Shown one piece after another: positions 51,277 to 59,143 of a stretch of DNA of 61,199 bases. A model generated the notes under the pieces. That model was not told where the DNA came from. It saw nothing but the letters and a program-made list of their open reading frames with translations, and ran no database searches. Where the stretch lies: the NCBI GenBank assembly GCA_035545535.1, contig DASZYF010000076.1:1-61199 (forward strand). The letters are read 5' to 3'. Both the position numbers and the translations under genes were made by a program. The stretch comes from DASZYF01 sp035545535 (GTDB taxonomy: Bacteria; Actinomycetota; Actinomycetes; Mycobacteriales; CAJCIY01). Each line of letters starts with the position of its first letter. The first letter of the stretch is position 1.

Positions 51277-52110
51277 ATGCCGGTCGCACTCGTCACGGGG
51301 GCGAGCCGCGGTATCGGGCGCGCGGGAGCGCTCGCGCTCGCCGACGCCGGCTTCGACGTCGCCATCACCGCGCGCACCGTGCGCGAGGGCGAGGGCCGGA
51401 GCGAGCCGAGCTCATCGCGGGAGAGCGCCGTCGCGCTCCCCGGGAGCCTCGAGACGACGGCCGCGGAGATCGAACGGCGCGGGCAGCGCGCCCTGCCGAT
51501 CGCGATGGACCTGCTCGACCGCGACGCGGTGATCGCGGCCCCGGCGAGGGTGCTGGCCGAGTGGGGCCGCATCGACGTGCTCTACAACAACGCGATCCAC
51601 CAGGGCGGCACGCTCGAGCGGATCCTCGACCTCACGCCGCAGGCGACGCTCGACCTCGTCACCGCGAACTACGTGCACCAGCTGCTGCTCATCCAGCAGG
51701 TGATCCCGCACATGCTGGGGCGTGGCGGCGGCCGCATCATCAACATGGTGTCCGCGTCCGCACGGCTCGATCCGCGCGCACCGGCCGGCGAGGGCGGTTG
51801 GGGCATCGCCTACTCGGCGTCGAAGGCCGCGTTCGGCCGGGTGGCCGGCGGCATCGAAGCGGAGTTCGCGGCCCGCGGGGTGCGCGCGTTCAACGTCGAC
51901 CCCGGCAACGTGGTCACCGAGAAGCGACGCGCGACGAGCCCGCTCGACCAGTTCTCGGCGTACGGCTCCGACCCGCCCGAGGCGACGGCCCGCGTGGTCG
52001 CCTGGCTCGCCACCAGCCCCGACGCGGTCGAGCACGCCGGCACGTGGATCTACGCCCCGACGTTCGTCGACGAGATCCAGGCGCCGCCGAGCACGACGTC
52101 GCCGTCGTAG
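51277..52110 (+). CDS. Short-chain dehydrogenase/reductase
   Basis: A 277-residue classical SDR with a NAD(P)-binding GASRGIG at 8-14, catalytic S159 and the Y179-x3-K183 motif (YSASK). The usual NNAG is NNAIHQGG. Substrate unknown. ATG 51277 has AGGAAGGACGC upstream. The 3' end overlaps the 3' end of mnmA by 61 bp on the other strand; the last residues (QAPPSTTSPS) may be a late extension. Confidence 0.93.
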   Translation: MPVALVTGASRGIGRAGALALADAGFDVAITARTVREGEGRSEPSSSRESAVALPGSLETTAAEIERRGQRALPIAMDLLDRDAVIAAPARVLAEWGRIDVLYNNAIHQGGTLERILDLTPQATLDLVTANYVHQLLLIQQVIPHMLGRGGGRIINMVSASARLDPRAPAGEGGWGIAYSASKAAFGRVAGGIEAEFAARGVRAFNVDPGNVVTEKRRATSPLDQFSAYGSDPPEATARVVAWLATSPDAVEHAGTWIYAPTFVDEIQAPPSTTSPS

Positions 52111-53105
52111 AGCACGACGGCCTGGCCGGGCGCGATGCCGAACGCCGGCTCGTGCAGAGCGATCGCGAGCTCGTCCCCTCGCACCGTCACGTCGGCGGCG
52201 ATCGGGTCGGCGTGCGCGCGCAGCTGCACGTCGCACGAACGCGAGGGACCCTCATACGTCGAGGCGGTTCCGGTGAGCGATGTGACGGCGAGCTCTTCAC
52301 GGGATCCGACGACCACCGTGCGGGACGCCGGCTCGATCGACAGCACGTAGCGAGGCTCGCGCGTGCCGCCGCCGAGCGGAACGCCGCGGCGCTGGCCGAC
52401 CGTGAACGCGTACGCGCCGTCGTGGGCGCCGACGACCGCACCCTCGCGGTCGACGATCGGCCCCGGCTGCGGCCCGAGAGCAGCTCGCAGGAAGCCCGCC
52501 GTGTCCTGCCCGGTGAAGCACACGTCGAAGGAGTCCGGCTTCTCGGAGACGAGCAACCCGCGTTCGCGCGCCTCCGCCCGCACCGCTTGCTTCGTCGAGG
52601 TGCCGACGGGGAAGACCGCACCGGCGAGCTGGTCGCGGCGCAACGTGCCGAGGACGTAGGACTGGTCCTTGGCGCGGTCGACCGAACGGCGCAGCACCCC
52701 GTCCGCGACGCGCGCGTGGTGGCCGGTGACGAGCCCGTCGAAGCCGAGCGCCCGCGCCCGGTCGAGCACCGCGGCGAACTTGATGCGCTCGTTGCAGCGC
52801 ACGCACGGGTTGGGCGTCTGACCGGAGGCGTAGGACGCGACGAAGTCGTCGATCACGGACGCGGCGAACGTGTCCGCGAGGTCCCACACGTAGTACGGGA
52901 CGCCCAGCACGTCGGCGACGCGGGCGGCATCCCGCGCGTCATCGGGCGTGCAGCAACCGCTGCCGTCGATGCCGTGCGTCAGCGCGAGGTGCACGCACGT
53001 GACGTCGTGCCCGGCATCGACCGCGCGGGCCGCCGCGACGGCGGAGTCGACGCCGCCCGACAGAGCAGCCAGGACCTTCTGCGGACGGGGTCTGGCGACC
53101 CTCAT
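52050..53105 (-). CDS. mnmA: tRNA-specific 2-thiouridylase
   Basis: Thiolates U34 of the Lys, Glu and Gln tRNAs. The 351-residue protein has the PP-loop SGGVDSA at 16-22 and the catalytic cysteine pair C101 (CVRC) and C196 (FDVCFTGQD). It starts in a 4-nt overlap (ATGA) with the desulfurase that supplies sulfur. ATG 53105 is the start. Confidence 0.97.
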   Translation of the reverse strand: MRVARPRPQKVLAALSGGVDSAVAAARAVDAGHDVTCVHLALTHGIDGSGCCTPDDARDAARVADVLGVPYYVWDLADTFAASVIDDFVASYASGQTPNPCVRCNERIKFAAVLDRARALGFDGLVTGHHARVADGVLRRSVDRAKDQSYVLGTLRRDQLAGAVFPVGTSTKQAVRAEARERGLLVSEKPDSFDVCFTGQDTAGFLRAALGPQPGPIVDREGAVVGAHDGAYAFTVGQRRGVPLGGGTREPRYVLSIEPASRTVVVGSREELAVTSLTGTASTYEGPSRSCDVQLRAHADPIAADVTVRGDELAIALHEPAFGIAPGQAVVLYDGDVVLGGAWISSTNVGA

Positions 53106-54292
53106 CGAGACGGCCGCACCGCGCCGGCGAGGCGGGCGCGTTCGACGGCGCCGGGCAGCACGGCGACGAGCTCGTCGATGTCGGCCGGCTGCGTGGTGTG
53201 GCCGAGCGAGAAGCGCAGCGAGCCGCGGGCGCGGGCGATGTCCTGGCCCATCGCGAGCAGCACGTGGCTGGGCTTGGCGACCCCGGCGGTGCACGCCGAG
53301 CCGGTGGAGCAGGCGACACCCTGCGCGTCGAGCAGCATCAGCAACGCGTCGCCCTCGCACCCCGGGAACGACAGGTGCGCGTTGCCGGGCAACCGACCCG
53401 ACGGCGACGGATCGCCGTTGAGCACGGCGTCGGGCACCGCCGCGAGCACTCGCTCGACGAGCTCGTCGCGCAGCGCCATGAGCTGCACGGCCCGCGCGGC
53501 GCCGTCCCGGCGCACGACCTCGAGCGCGGCGGCGAAGCCGGCGATGCCGGCGACGTCGACCGTGCCGCTGCGCACGTCGCGTTCCTGACCGCCCCCGTGC
53601 AGCAACGGCGTCACGTCGGCGTCGCGACCGAGCAGCAGCGCGCCGACACCGACCGGGCCGCCGACCTTGTGCGCGGAGACGGTCAGCGCGTCGGCGCCGC
53701 TCGCCGCGAAGTCGACGTCGAGCTGGCCGACGGCCTGCACCGCGTCGGTGTGGAACGGGATGCCGTGCGCGTGCGCGAGCTCGGCGAGCGCGGCGACGTC
53801 GTTGACGGTGCCGACCTCGTTGTTCGCCCACATGACGGTGACCAGCGCGGCCGTGGCCGGCCCGCCGTCGGCGGCGAGCGCCGCGGCCAGCGCGTCCGGG
53901 TGCACGCGGCCGAGCCCGTCGACCTCGATCCACGTGACGCGGGCGCCCTCGGCGTCGTGCAGCCACGTGACCGCGTCGAGGACCGCGTGGTGCTCGACGC
54001 GGCTGGCGATCACGCGGTCGCGAGCGGGGTCGGCCGCCCGGGCGGCCCAGAACAGCCCCTTCACCGCGAGGTTGTCGCTCTCGGTGCCGCCGCCGGTGAA
54101 CACCACCTCGCTGGGGCGCGCGCCGAGCACGGACGCGACGGTCTCGCGGCTCTCCTCGACGACGCGCCGGGCCCGGCGGCCGGGTCCGTGCAGCGAGCTG
54201 GGGTTGCCGATCTCGCGCAGCGCGCGCGTCACGGCCTCGTACGCCTCGTCCACGAGGGGTGTCGTCGCGGCGTGGTCGAGGTACGCCGTCAC
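53102..54292 (-). CDS. Cysteine desulfurase
   Basis: PLP enzyme of the NifS/IscS class that moves sulfur from cysteine to a persulfide. The 396-residue protein has YLDHAATTP, NNEVGT, the PLP Lys in SAHKVGGPVG and the active-site Cys loop CSTGSACTAG. Coupled to mnmA downstream, it is probably the sulfur donor for tRNA thiolation, though FeS assembly is also possible. GTG 54292 is preferred over a longer start; TAGGCT lies 7 nt upstream. Confidence 0.95.
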   Translation of the reverse strand: MTAYLDHAATTPLVDEAYEAVTRALREIGNPSSLHGPGRRARRVVEESRETVASVLGARPSEVVFTGGGTESDNLAVKGLFWAARAADPARDRVIASRVEHHAVLDAVTWLHDAEGARVTWIEVDGLGRVHPDALAAALAADGGPATAALVTVMWANNEVGTVNDVAALAELAHAHGIPFHTDAVQAVGQLDVDFAASGADALTVSAHKVGGPVGVGALLLGRDADVTPLLHGGGQERDVRSGTVDVAGIAGFAAALEVVRRDGAARAVQLMALRDELVERVLAAVPDAVLNGDPSPSGRLPGNAHLSFPGCEGDALLMLLDAQGVACSTGSACTAGVAKPSHVLLAMGQDIARARGSLRFSLGHTTQPADIDELVAVLPGAVERARLAGAVRPSR

Positions 54293-54299
54293 GCCTGCG

Positions 54300-54305
54300 A
54301 GCCTA
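54300..54305 (-). promoter_or_regulatory. -10 box TAGGCT, leaderless desulfurase-mnmA
   Basis: TAGGCT is 7 nt before GTG 54292, and no RBS is visible. Confidence 0.45.
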
Positions 54306-54346
54306 GGCGAGGGCGTCCCCACCCGCCTCAGGCGTTCTCCCTAGGC

Positions 54347-55648
54347 CTAGGAGGGAGGATCGTCGAGGACCACCTGGGTCGCGTGCCGGCCGAGGCTCGC
54401 GCGGACCTCGCGGATGGCCGCCACGGCCACCGCGCCGGCGTCCGCGCCCGGGTGCCGGCTCACGTGCACGACGAGCTGCTCGGCGCCGTCGCGCTCGCTC
54501 CGCCGCCGTTCGACCCGGGCGCCGGAGACGTCGGAGAGGAGCCGAAGGCGGTCCGGGAGCCCGTGGACCGGGTCGACCGCCTTCGCGAGCCCGAAGCCGG
54601 TGGCGATGCGCGGGACGGTGCGCCCGTCGGCGCCGATGCCGTGCACGATCGCCTGGTCGAGCACCGCACCGGTCCGCCAGCGCAGCAGCGCCGTCCCGGC
54701 GAAGCCGAGCTGCGTCACGACCAGCTCCCCCGGCTCCCCGGGGCCGGCGTTCTCGCCGGTGGTCGGGTTGACGAGGTCGAGCACCTCGAGGTCGGGGTAG
54801 GTGACGAGACCGCTGCCGGGCGAGCTCTCGCCGTAGAGCACGCGACCGTCGTCCGGGCCCCACACGACGAGCGCGCGAGCCTGCGGGAGCAGGTCGGCGA
54901 CCGCGGCGCGCGCATCCTCGTCAGGCGGACCGACGAGCAGCACGGTGGTCAGCGAGGACGGCACCGCGCCGAGCGTGCGCAGCATCGCCGCGGCCCGGGC
55001 GGTCGGCAGGGCGAGGACCGTCGCCGGGACCAGACCGAGCGTCTCGCCGAGCGCGTCGGCGTCGTCACCGGGGAACAGCGCAGGCGCGCCGCTGCCGAGC
55101 GCGGCGCTCTGCAGCCCGAGGTGCGACAGCCGGGATGCGACCGGCACCCCGCTGACGAGCACGTCGGCGTTGGTGAGGCCCAGCACGGTCCACAGGCGCG
55201 CGCCGGCCCGCGCCTGCAGGTCGAGGTCGTCGCGCGTGCTGGCGATGGGCAGCGTCACGGTGCGGCCCCCGAAGTGGTAGCTCACCGGACGGGTGGCGGC
55301 CTCCACGCGTTGCCGGTAGCCGTCGCCGCCGCGGGTCCTCGCGGCGAGGCCCTTGCGGAACTCGACCGCACCGGCGGTCAGGGCCCAGCCGGCCTCGTCG
55401 ACCTGGAGCACGAGACGGGCCGCCTGGGAGGCGTCACCCGTAGGGCACACGTCGCGCTCACCGACGGCCGGGATGGCCTGCAGCGCGGCCGCGCTCGTGA
55501 TGTCACGGATGCGCACGCCCATCTGCTGCAGGCGGTCGCGCCAGAACGGCGAGAACGGACCGACGAGCGTCTGGAGCTGGCGCGCGATCGCGTCGTCGCG
55601 GACCTTGGTCTGCTCCGCGTTGGTGCGCCGGTCCCACGGGTTCGCCAC
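54347..55648 (-). CDS. Phenylacetate-CoA-ligase-like (AMP-forming) protein
   Basis: A 433-residue protein related to the PaaK branch of adenylate-forming enzymes (WDRRTNAEQ, FSPFWRDRL, LDLVNPTTGE, a late LRWRTGAVLDQ). The usual SSGTTG phosphate loop and the YG-x-TE motif are not clear, so activity as a CoA ligase is uncertain. GTG 55648 is chosen because a TAGGTT box is 8 nt upstream and the longer start overlaps a terminator. It lies between etfA and the desulfurase on the same strand. Substrate unknown. Confidence 0.75.
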   Translation of the reverse strand: MANPWDRRTNAEQTKVRDDAIARQLQTLVGPFSPFWRDRLQQMGVRIRDITSAAALQAIPAVGERDVCPTGDASQAARLVLQVDEAGWALTAGAVEFRKGLAARTRGGDGYRQRVEAATRPVSYHFGGRTVTLPIASTRDDLDLQARAGARLWTVLGLTNADVLVSGVPVASRLSHLGLQSAALGSGAPALFPGDDADALGETLGLVPATVLALPTARAAAMLRTLGAVPSSLTTVLLVGPPDEDARAAVADLLPQARALVVWGPDDGRVLYGESSPGSGLVTYPDLEVLDLVNPTTGENAGPGEPGELVVTQLGFAGTALLRWRTGAVLDQAIVHGIGADGRTVPRIATGFGLAKAVDPVHGLPDRLRLLSDVSGARVERRRSERDGAEQLVVHVSRHPGADAGAVAVAAIREVRASLGRHATQVVLDDPPS

Positions 55649-55667
55649 GAACGATGAACCTAATGCG

Positions 55668-55712
55668 GAAGAGGGCGTGAGCCGCGGCAACGCCGCGACT
55701 CACGCCCTCTTC
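55668..55712. terminator. 14-bp hairpin between etfA and the ligase-like gene
   Basis: Perfect 14-bp arms GAAGAGGGCGTGAG/CTCACGCCCTCTTC with an inner CGCGG/CCGCG stem. It lies 16 nt past the etfA stop and probably ends etfBA transcription. Confidence 0.65.
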
Positions 55713-55728
55713 TCACGACAGCGATGGC

Positions 55729-56685
55729 TCAGCCGTGACGCTTCTTGACCTCTTCGGTGAGCTGCGGGACGACCTGGAAGAGGTCGCCGACGACGCCGAA
55801 GTCGGCGAGCTCGAAGATCGGGGCCTCGGGGTCCTTGTTGATGGCCACGATGGTCTTCGAGGTCTGCATGCCGGCGCGGTGCTGGATGGCGCCGGAGATG
55901 CCGCACGCGATGTAGAGCTGCGGCGACACGGTCTTGCCCGTCTGGCCGACCTGGAAGGTGTGCGGGTACCAGCCGGCGTCGGTCGCGGCGCGCGAGGCGC
56001 CGACGGCCGCGTGCAGCTCGTCGGCCAGCGCCTCGACGACCGCGAAGTGCTCGGCCCCGCCGAGGCCGCGGCCACCGGAGACGACGATCGAGGCCTCGGT
56101 GAGCTCGGGCCGGCCGCTCTTCTTCTCGGCGACCTTCTCGACGACCCTGGCGCCCTTCGCCGCGTCGCTCACCGAGACGGTGAGGTTCTCGACCGTGCCC
56201 GCACCCGCGGCCGCTTCGGCGGCGACGCTGTTCGGGCGGACGGTGATGATCGGCGTGCCCTTGCTGACCTTCGACTGCACGACGATCGCGCCGCCGTAGA
56301 TGTTCTGGGTGGCGATGCCCTCGGCGCTCACGTCGACGGCGTCGGTGATGAGGCCGCTGCCCGTCTTGACGGCGACGCGGGCGGCGACCTCCTTGCTCTC
56401 CGACGTGCTGGCGACGAGCACCGCGGCGGGCGACGTCTTGCCGACGAGCTCAGCGAGCACCTCGGCCTTGGGAGCGACGAGGTAGTCGACGAGGTCGGCG
56501 GACTCGCCGACGTAGACCTTCTCCGCGCCGTACTCCTTGAGCTTCTCGGCCGCCGCACCGGCGCCCGGGCCGCCGAGCACGACCGCGCTCGGGGTGCCGA
56601 GGCGCTTCGCGAACGTGAGCAGCTCGAAGCTGACCTTCTTGGGAGTCCCGTCGGTGTGCTCGACGAGGACGAGGACCTCTGCCAT
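55729..56685 (-). CDS. etfA: Electron transfer flavoprotein subunit alpha
   Basis: FAD-binding subunit of ETF, which takes electrons from acyl-CoA dehydrogenases. The 318-residue protein has the C-terminal FAD motif VGASRAATDAGW...QVGQTGKTV...YIACGISGAIQH...IVAINKD. It starts 42 nt after etfB in the same transcript. Length normal. Confidence 0.97.
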   Translation of the reverse strand: MAEVLVLVEHTDGTPKKVSFELLTFAKRLGTPSAVVLGGPGAGAAAEKLKEYGAEKVYVGESADLVDYLVAPKAEVLAELVGKTSPAAVLVASTSESKEVAARVAVKTGSGLITDAVDVSAEGIATQNIYGGAIVVQSKVSKGTPIITVRPNSVAAEAAAGAGTVENLTVSVSDAAKGARVVEKVAEKKSGRPELTEASIVVSGGRGLGGAEHFAVVEALADELHAAVGASRAATDAGWYPHTFQVGQTGKTVSPQLYIACGISGAIQHRAGMQTSKTIVAINKDPEAPIFELADFGVVGDLFQVVPQLTEEVKKRHG

Positions 56686-56727
56686 GGATGTGCTTCCTTC
56701 TCGTCTCTTGTGTCGTCGTCGAGGGGG

Positions 56728-57510
56728 TCAGATGAGCTTCTGGCCGGCGAGGTAGGTGGCGATCTTCACGCCGCCATCACCCTCGTCCTTGACGATCTCG
56801 CCCTTGCTGCGCGGCGGGCGGTTCGCGAAGTCGACGACCTCGCTGGTCGCACCCGCGAGACCCACGGTGCCGGCGTCGATGCCGAGGTCGGCGACCGTCT
56901 TGGTCTCGAGCGGCTTCTTCTTGGCCGCCATGATCCCCTTGAACGAGGGGTAGCGCGGCTCGTTGGTCTTCTCGACGACCGAGACGATCGCGGGCGTCGC
57001 GGCGCTGACGACGTCGTAGCCGTCCTCGGTGACGCGCTCGACGGTGACGTTGCCACCGTCGACGGTGACCTTGCGCGCGAGCGAGAGCTGGGGAACGCCG
57101 AGCTGCTCGGACAGCAGCGGGGCCATCACCGATACCCGCGAGTCGGTGGCCTCGGAACCGGCGATGACCAGGTCCCACTCGAGGCCCTTGAGCGCGGCGG
57201 CGAGCACGGCGCTCGTCTGCACGACGCAGGTGCCGTGCAGCGCGGGGTCGGAGATGTGCACCGCCTTGTCAGCGCCCATGGAGAGCGCCTTGCGGATGGT
57301 CTCCACGGCCTTGTCCGGGCCCATCGTCAGCACGGTGACCTCACCGGTGCCGAGCTTCTCCTTGATGCGGAGGGCCTCCTCGACGGCGTACTCGTCGATC
57401 TCGTTCATGACGTTGTCGACGGAGTCGCGGTCCTGGGTCTTGTCGGCCGGGTTCAGCTTCTTCTCGGCCCAGGTGTCAGGCACCTGCTTCACGCAGACCA
57501 CGATGTTCAT
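56728..57510 (-). CDS. etfB: Electron transfer flavoprotein subunit beta
   Basis: AMP-binding ETF subunit. The 260-residue protein begins MNIVVCVKQVPDTWAEK and has the AMP-domain GSEATDSR and a conserved LPRRSKGE-like tail (ANRPPRSKGEI). ATG 57510 follows GAGGAGG. First gene of etfBA, divergent from a zinc dehydrogenase across 147 bp holding palindromes. Confidence 0.97.
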   Translation of the reverse strand: MNIVVCVKQVPDTWAEKKLNPADKTQDRDSVDNVMNEIDEYAVEEALRIKEKLGTGEVTVLTMGPDKAVETIRKALSMGADKAVHISDPALHGTCVVQTSAVLAAALKGLEWDLVIAGSEATDSRVSVMAPLLSEQLGVPQLSLARKVTVDGGNVTVERVTEDGYDVVSAATPAIVSVVEKTNEPRYPSFKGIMAAKKKPLETKTVADLGIDAGTVGLAGATSEVVDFANRPPRSKGEIVKDEGDGGVKIATYLAGQKLI

Positions 57511-57582
57511 CCGGGGACGGCCTCCTCGCCGCAGCACTGACGGAAGTGAGCGCGGGTGCCGCACGCGGAGCGCCCGACACCT

Positions 57583-57599
57583 GGCTTGCCGGGCAAGCC
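57583..57599. promoter_or_regulatory. Perfect 8-bp palindrome in the etfB-dehydrogenase intergenic region
   Basis: GGCTTGCC-G-GGCAAGCC, midway between the divergent starts. A candidate dimeric-regulator site. Confidence 0.4.
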
Positions 57600-57635
57600 T
57601 CTCAGAGCAGTTCCCACGCTGCCCGGCGAGCATGT

Positions 57636-57647
57636 TACTCGTGAGTA
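57636..57647. promoter_or_regulatory. TACTC-GT-GAGTA palindrome over the dehydrogenase promoter
   Basis: A short inverted repeat overlapping the TAGCCT box (57646-57651) that lies 6 nt before GTG 57658. Its position fits a repressor site of TetR type; no regulator gene is adjacent. Confidence 0.45.
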
Positions 57648-57651
57648 GCCT
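57646..57651 (+). promoter_or_regulatory. -10 box TAGCCT, leaderless zinc dehydrogenase
   Basis: TAGCCT, 6 nt and GTG 57658; no Shine-Dalgarno. Confidence 0.45.
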
Positions 57652-57657
57652 CACAGG

Positions 57658-58689
57658 GTGCGGCAGCTGAGCTACGTCGAGCCGGGCAGGGTCCGCTGGG
57701 AGGACGCGCCCGACCCGGCGCTGCCCGGACCGGGCGGCGCGCTCGTCCGGCCGCTGGCCGCCGCCCGCTGCGACCTGGACGTCGCGATGGCCGCCTTCGG
57801 GCTGTTCCCCGGGCCCTTCCCGCTGGGGCACGAGTGCGTGGCGGAGGTCGTCGAGGTCGGCCCGGAGGTGATCGGCCACCGGCCCGGCGACCGCGTCGTG
57901 GTGCCGTTCCAGGTCTCGTGCGGGCGCTGCGACACGTGCACGTCCGGGCGCACCGCCGGCTGCCGGACGTTCAAGGCCCGGGCGGGCGCCGCGTTCGGGT
58001 TCGGCCCGTCCGGAGGCGGCCACGGCGGCGTCGTGGCGGACCTGCTCGCCGTCCCGGCCGCCGACCACCTGCTGCTTCCGGCGCCGGCAGGGCTCTCCCC
58101 CGAGCTGCTCTGCACGCTGCCCGACAACGTCGTCGACGCGTGGCGCACCGTCTACGAACCGCTGCAGACGTGGCCGGGTGCGGACGTCACCGTCGTGGGC
58201 GGGCTCGCCGCCTCCATCGGTCTCTACATCGTGCTCATCGCGAAGGCGCTCGGCGCCGGCACCGTCACCTACGTCGACAGCGACGCGGAGCGCTTGCGGG
58301 CGGCGGCATCGTTCGGGGCGGAGGTCGTCGAGCACGAGGGCGCGTGGCCGAAGTCGTTCGGCCGTTCACTCATCACCGTCGACAACACCGGCGATCCCGA
58401 AGGCCTGGCGTGCGCACTGCGCTCCACCGACGACTACGGGATCTGCACCCCCGTTGCCATCTACTTCACACCCACGGTGCCGCTGCCCATGCTGTCCATG
58501 TACACGCGCGGAGTCACGCTGCGCGTGCAGCGCTGCGACGCACGCCGCGAGCTGCCGCACCTCCTGCCGCTCATCGCGTCCGGCGCGATCGACCCGTTGC
58601 GCGTGCCGACGACCATCGCGCCGTGGGAACAAGCCGACGAGCTGTGGTTGGCACCCGCGACGAAATTGGTGCTCACACACAGCACTTAG
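57658..58689 (+). CDS. Zinc-dependent alcohol dehydrogenase family protein
   Basis: A 343-residue medium-chain dehydrogenase with the catalytic-zinc GHECVAEVVEVG near 58-69, the structural-zinc cysteines CGRCDTCTSGRTAGC and a cofactor domain with VVGGLAASIG. Substrate unknown. GTG 57658 is taken as a leaderless start. It is divergent from etfB, and the lsr2 gene follows 97 bp downstream. Confidence 0.92.
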   Translation: MRQLSYVEPGRVRWEDAPDPALPGPGGALVRPLAAARCDLDVAMAAFGLFPGPFPLGHECVAEVVEVGPEVIGHRPGDRVVVPFQVSCGRCDTCTSGRTAGCRTFKARAGAAFGFGPSGGGHGGVVADLLAVPAADHLLLPAPAGLSPELLCTLPDNVVDAWRTVYEPLQTWPGADVTVVGGLAASIGLYIVLIAKALGAGTVTYVDSDAERLRAAASFGAEVVEHEGAWPKSFGRSLITVDNTGDPEGLACALRSTDDYGICTPVAIYFTPTVPLPMLSMYTRGVTLRVQRCDARRELPHLLPLIASGAIDPLRVPTTIAPWEQADELWLAPATKLVLTHST

Positions 58690-58786
58690 CCGACTTTTCG
58701 GCGCCATTCTTCGGTGCGCTCACGGATCAGTGCTCTAATCCTCATCAACCCCGCGGAATTTGCTGATGCTTCGGAAGGAATTGCAC

Positions 58787-59125
58787 ATGGCCGTTCGCCG
58801 TGAAGTCATAGAGCACCTCACCGACGATCTCGACGGTTCTGCCGCTGCCGAGACGATCCGGTTCTCCATCGACGGCCGTGGCTACGTCATCGACCTCAAC
58901 AAGAAGAACGCCGCCGCGCTGCGCAAGGCGCTCGACCCGTACCGCGCCGCCGCCCGCCGCGACAGCGCGGCGCGCAGCTCCCGGCGTCCGGGCAGCGCCG
59001 CCCGGCCCGGCGGCAGCGTCGACGCGAAGGCGGTGCGCGCATGGGCGAAGGCCAACCGCGTGAAGGTCCCGGCCCGGGGCCGCATCCCCAGCGCGGTCCT
59101 CGAGAAGTACAACGCCGCGAGCTGA
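58787..59125 (+). CDS. lsr2: Lsr2 nucleoid-associated protein
   Basis: A 112-residue actinobacterial H-NS analogue that binds AT-rich DNA and silences acquired genes. The N-terminal dimerisation part (DDLDGSAAAETIRFSIDG) and the C-terminal AT-hook-like RGR (KVPARGRIPSAVLEKY) are both present. ATG 58787 has AAGGA 7 nt upstream. The 100 bp upstream are less GC-rich than the surroundings, fitting autoregulation. Confidence 0.93.
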   Translation: MAVRREVIEHLTDDLDGSAAAETIRFSIDGRGYVIDLNKKNAAALRKALDPYRAAARRDSAARSSRRPGSAARPGGSVDAKAVRAWAKANRVKVPARGRIPSAVLEKYNAAS

Positions 59126-59143
59126 CCGAGGGGACGACTGCTG

